Origin: Chromera velia
Lineage: Eukaryota; Sar; Chromeraceae
Assembly (NCBI GenBank): GCA_018398765.1
Contig: JAHBMJ010000993.1
Coordinates: 1 to 32,500, forward strand
DNA: 32,500 nt
Direction: 5' to 3'
This document shows, piece after piece, positions 30,953 through 32,500 of the stretch; positions within the stretch are counted from its first letter, which is position 1; every line of letters begins with the position of its first letter. The notes beneath the pieces are model-generated. The model had not been told where the DNA came from and searched no databases. It saw only the letters and a list, made by a program, of their open reading frames with translations. The position numbers and the translations under genes were made by a program.

Positions 30953-32041
30953 ATGGAGACGACAAGGGCAGGTCGTGTCCAGACGTTATCAAAGAAAGCA
31001 CGGGAAGCAGGGTTTGTATTCCACGCACACCTCGCAGCCGCGGCGGGGGCCGAGAGTGGGGAGAGAGGCAAAAGAGGGGGTACGTCAAAGAAGCAGCTCG
31101 CAGAAGAGGCGATAGCGATTGAGGCTACCGCGCTTGAGCCAGCTACGAAGAAGAAATACGATGCAGCACTGAGGAAGATAGAGAAATCGAACCCCCACCT
31201 ACTGCCCATGACTAGTCCGCTGGATGTGAAGATGGGCTTCGCACACCTGAAGGGACTGAAAGGGGGGGAGATTGGAACGCTTAGAAAGGCAGTTAGGTGG
31301 TGGCATCACGAGCAGAGGCACGGCGCCCCGCCCCTGGAGCATGAAAGTTTGAGGTATTTTTGGATAGGTCTGAAAAAACTGGCAAATAACAAAGTTAAGG
31401 AAAAGGAAAGACTATCGAAGTAGGAGGTGCTCCGACTGATACAGTTTTGGAGAGAGCAAGGGACGTTAGACGGGGTACAAAATGCTACGGTAGCGGTCTT
31501 GGCGTTTTTTCCCGCGAAGAGGATTGGAGAGATCCTGGGGAGGCAGAAAGAGGATTTTATACTCAGAGAGAGAGGCGACCCAGCATACGTCGCGTGCTAT
31601 ATTCACAGGTCCAAGGGTGATCCCTTTGGCAGGAGGGCGATATGTCCGATACCATTGGTGGCAACAGATAGGTCAGACCTGGGGAGACATATTTTGGACT
31701 TCCTGGAGAAGGCCCCTCAAGAGGGTGTTCTCTTCCAAGCGACGGATAGGTACGGCAAGCGGTGGAAGGGTACAGCACTCACGCAAGACGCATGGCAGAG
31801 GGCGCTGCGAAAAGCGATTCAGAGGTGCCTGCCTGATCGAGAGTGCACAGACTTTATGACGCATTTGCTTAGGAGGAGCGGCCACACGGCTGCGAGGAGG
31901 GCAGGGCTGCCAGTAGACGTGGTGGTCGACATTTTAGGACACAACAGCGTCAACGCATAGATGGCGTATGTGGCGAGAGACGTTCAAAAAATTGTAGCCC
32001 ATATCGCAGGCATGTAGGGACATGACCTGTTCATGGTGTGA
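30953..32041 (+). CDS. Tyrosine recombinase of the retroelement, with in-frame TAG codons
   Basis: The frame opens after TGA 30911. The first ATG is at 30953 (METTRAGRVQTLSKK). An N-terminal SAM-like part (EPATKKKYDAALRKIEKSN.., LRKAVRWWHHEQRH) is followed by the catalytic domain. The Arg box is AKRIGEILG (Arg codon 31520-31522). HLLRRSGHTAARR supplies His 31862 and Arg 31871, ILGHNSVNA supplies His 31940, and MAYVARDV supplies the nucleophile Tyr at 31967-31969. Thus R, HxxR, H and Y are all present. TAG codons interrupt at 31421 (LSK-TAG-EVLRL) and 31958 (VNA-TAG-MAY), so the catalytic Tyr lies beyond a TAG. Reading on past a further TAG at 32015, the frame ends at TGA 32039-32041. With the standard code the product would stop before domain completion. 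The enzyme would integrate circular cDNA without a target duplication. Confidence 0.8.
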
Positions 32042-32417
32042 TGGAAAGTACGTAGGGTATAAAGTGATAGGAGTAGGGGTATATGCTACTATAAGGCGAC
32101 GTTCACACCTACCGTAGTCTAGGCGGAGGCATTGGCGGCCACTTGCCGAGCAGTTATATATAGGGAGAGTCTCTGGAAAGGGACAAGCGGGCACGGGCAG
32201 GCGGCCGCCGATCGGCAGTGTGTGGGTATGTGGGGGTTTGGGGGCAGATCCTCGAGGCTTGCGGCCGCCTTGCACTAAAGCCTAGAAAGCTAGGCAAAGG
32301 CGGAAAGCTCGAGCATGATCATGCCTGGCAATACCAGAGCATGAGCACAAAAAAAGAAAAACTAGGAAAAGATAAGTCAGGAAATGGTAGGGCATGCAAA
32401 GTGTGGAAGCTAAAATA
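32042..32417. other. 3' non-coding region of the retroelement
   Basis: No gene is supported. Two NotI-type palindromes (GCGGCCGC) occur near 32201 and 32262, and a small hairpin (CCTAG, AAAG, CTAGG) is at 32281-32294. In PAT/Ngaro-type elements a B repeat would sit here, just before the A2 repeat. Its partner would lie beyond the window and cannot be checked. Confidence 0.45.
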
Positions 32418-32500
32418 GGAGTGCGCGCGAAGCACAGAGAGAAACATCCATTGGAGCGAGAACGCAGGTTCAGCTGGAACCAACGGCGCACGCGTGCACG
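32418..32500 (+). repeat. Right direct repeat of the retroelement (A2), cut by the window end
   Basis: The segment repeats 24925-25007 in the same orientation, beginning GGAGTGCGCGCGAAGC. Similarity runs to the last base of the window, so its true length is unknown. It could be the internal A2 of a split direct repeat, a terminal repeat, or the start of a tandem second copy. Confidence 0.85.

Larger units (their letters stand above)
24925..32500 (+). mobile_element. Tyrosine-recombinase retrotransposon (DIRS/Ngaro/PAT-like), right end cut by window
   Basis: The element carries, all on the + strand, a gag-like frame, reverse transcriptase with YIDD, RNase H, and a tyrosine recombinase with a complete catalytic set. 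It has no aspartic protease or DDE integrase that I can see. That gene set defines the tyrosine-recombinase (DIRS-type) order. An 83-base segment at the left edge (24925-25007) recurs directly at 32418-32500, which fits the split direct repeats of PAT/Ngaro-type elements better than the inverted ends of DIRS-1. The copy is moderately decayed: about three frame changes, one TGA and eleven internal TAG codons. The outer left boundary (somewhere 24890-24925) is inferred from where the repeat begins. Confidence 0.85.

Noticed and set aside
32198-32275. GCGGCCGC palindromes as recombinase core sites
   Set aside because: Recombination sites of this class depend on the split repeats, which cannot be completed from this window.

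Overview
The window looks like nuclear DNA of an alveolate with a complex plastid, most plausibly a chromerid alga such as Chromera velia. That is inference. It rests on spliceosomal introns in nearly every gene, a Cys-repeat wall protein of the kind apicomplexans use in oocyst walls, a thylakoid-lumen type protein (DUF6816) that begins with a secretory signal peptide, and long AT-rich or microsatellite-filled spacers. Exon boundaries were worked out by hand: GT..AG introns were accepted only where codon phase was preserved and family similarity continued across the junction.

Layout: (1) 48-2396 (+), last exon of a Cys-repeat wall-type protein with extreme C-ending codon bias. (2) 4469-5029 (-), small secreted Cys-rich protein. 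(3) 7378-10325 (-), five-exon DUF6816 protein with signal, transit and lumen-targeting regions. (4) 11222-19632 (-), 14-exon BRAP2/ETP1-like gene of 1752 codons with RRM-like domain, RING-like segment, ZnF-UBP and coiled coil. The RING-like segment has lost its central zinc ligands, while ZnF-UBP is intact. (5) 20422-21801 (+), six-exon secreted protein of unknown function, divergent from gene 4. (6) 23887-24830 (-), multi-spanning membrane protein, with an EMAP-II-type tRNA-binding domain (23265-23929) immediately downstream on the same strand, possibly fused to it by splicing. (7) 24925 to at least 32500 (+), a tyrosine-recombinase retrotransposon of the DIRS/Ngaro/PAT kind: gag-like ORF, reverse transcriptase with YIDD, RNase H, a further pol-type segment, and a tyrosine recombinase. 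A direct repeat of its left end recurs at the right edge of the window.

The most interesting signal is in the retroelement. Its reading frames contain eleven internal TAG codons, no TAA and one TGA. Each TAG sits where glutamine reads naturally, and with TAG read as sense all three main frames end at TGA. The catalytic tyrosine of the recombinase lies three codons after one of these TAGs. Either this element uses UAG as a sense codon or it has suffered a strikingly CAG-specific C-to-T decay. A consensus of other genomic copies would decide.

Other points: very short introns (38, 45 and possibly 37 or 51 nt), two of which would end in an in-frame TAG; frequent C at intron position +3 with a strong TGCAG acceptor; a probable intron inside the gag gene; and a small nested element carrying GGTTACA repeats.
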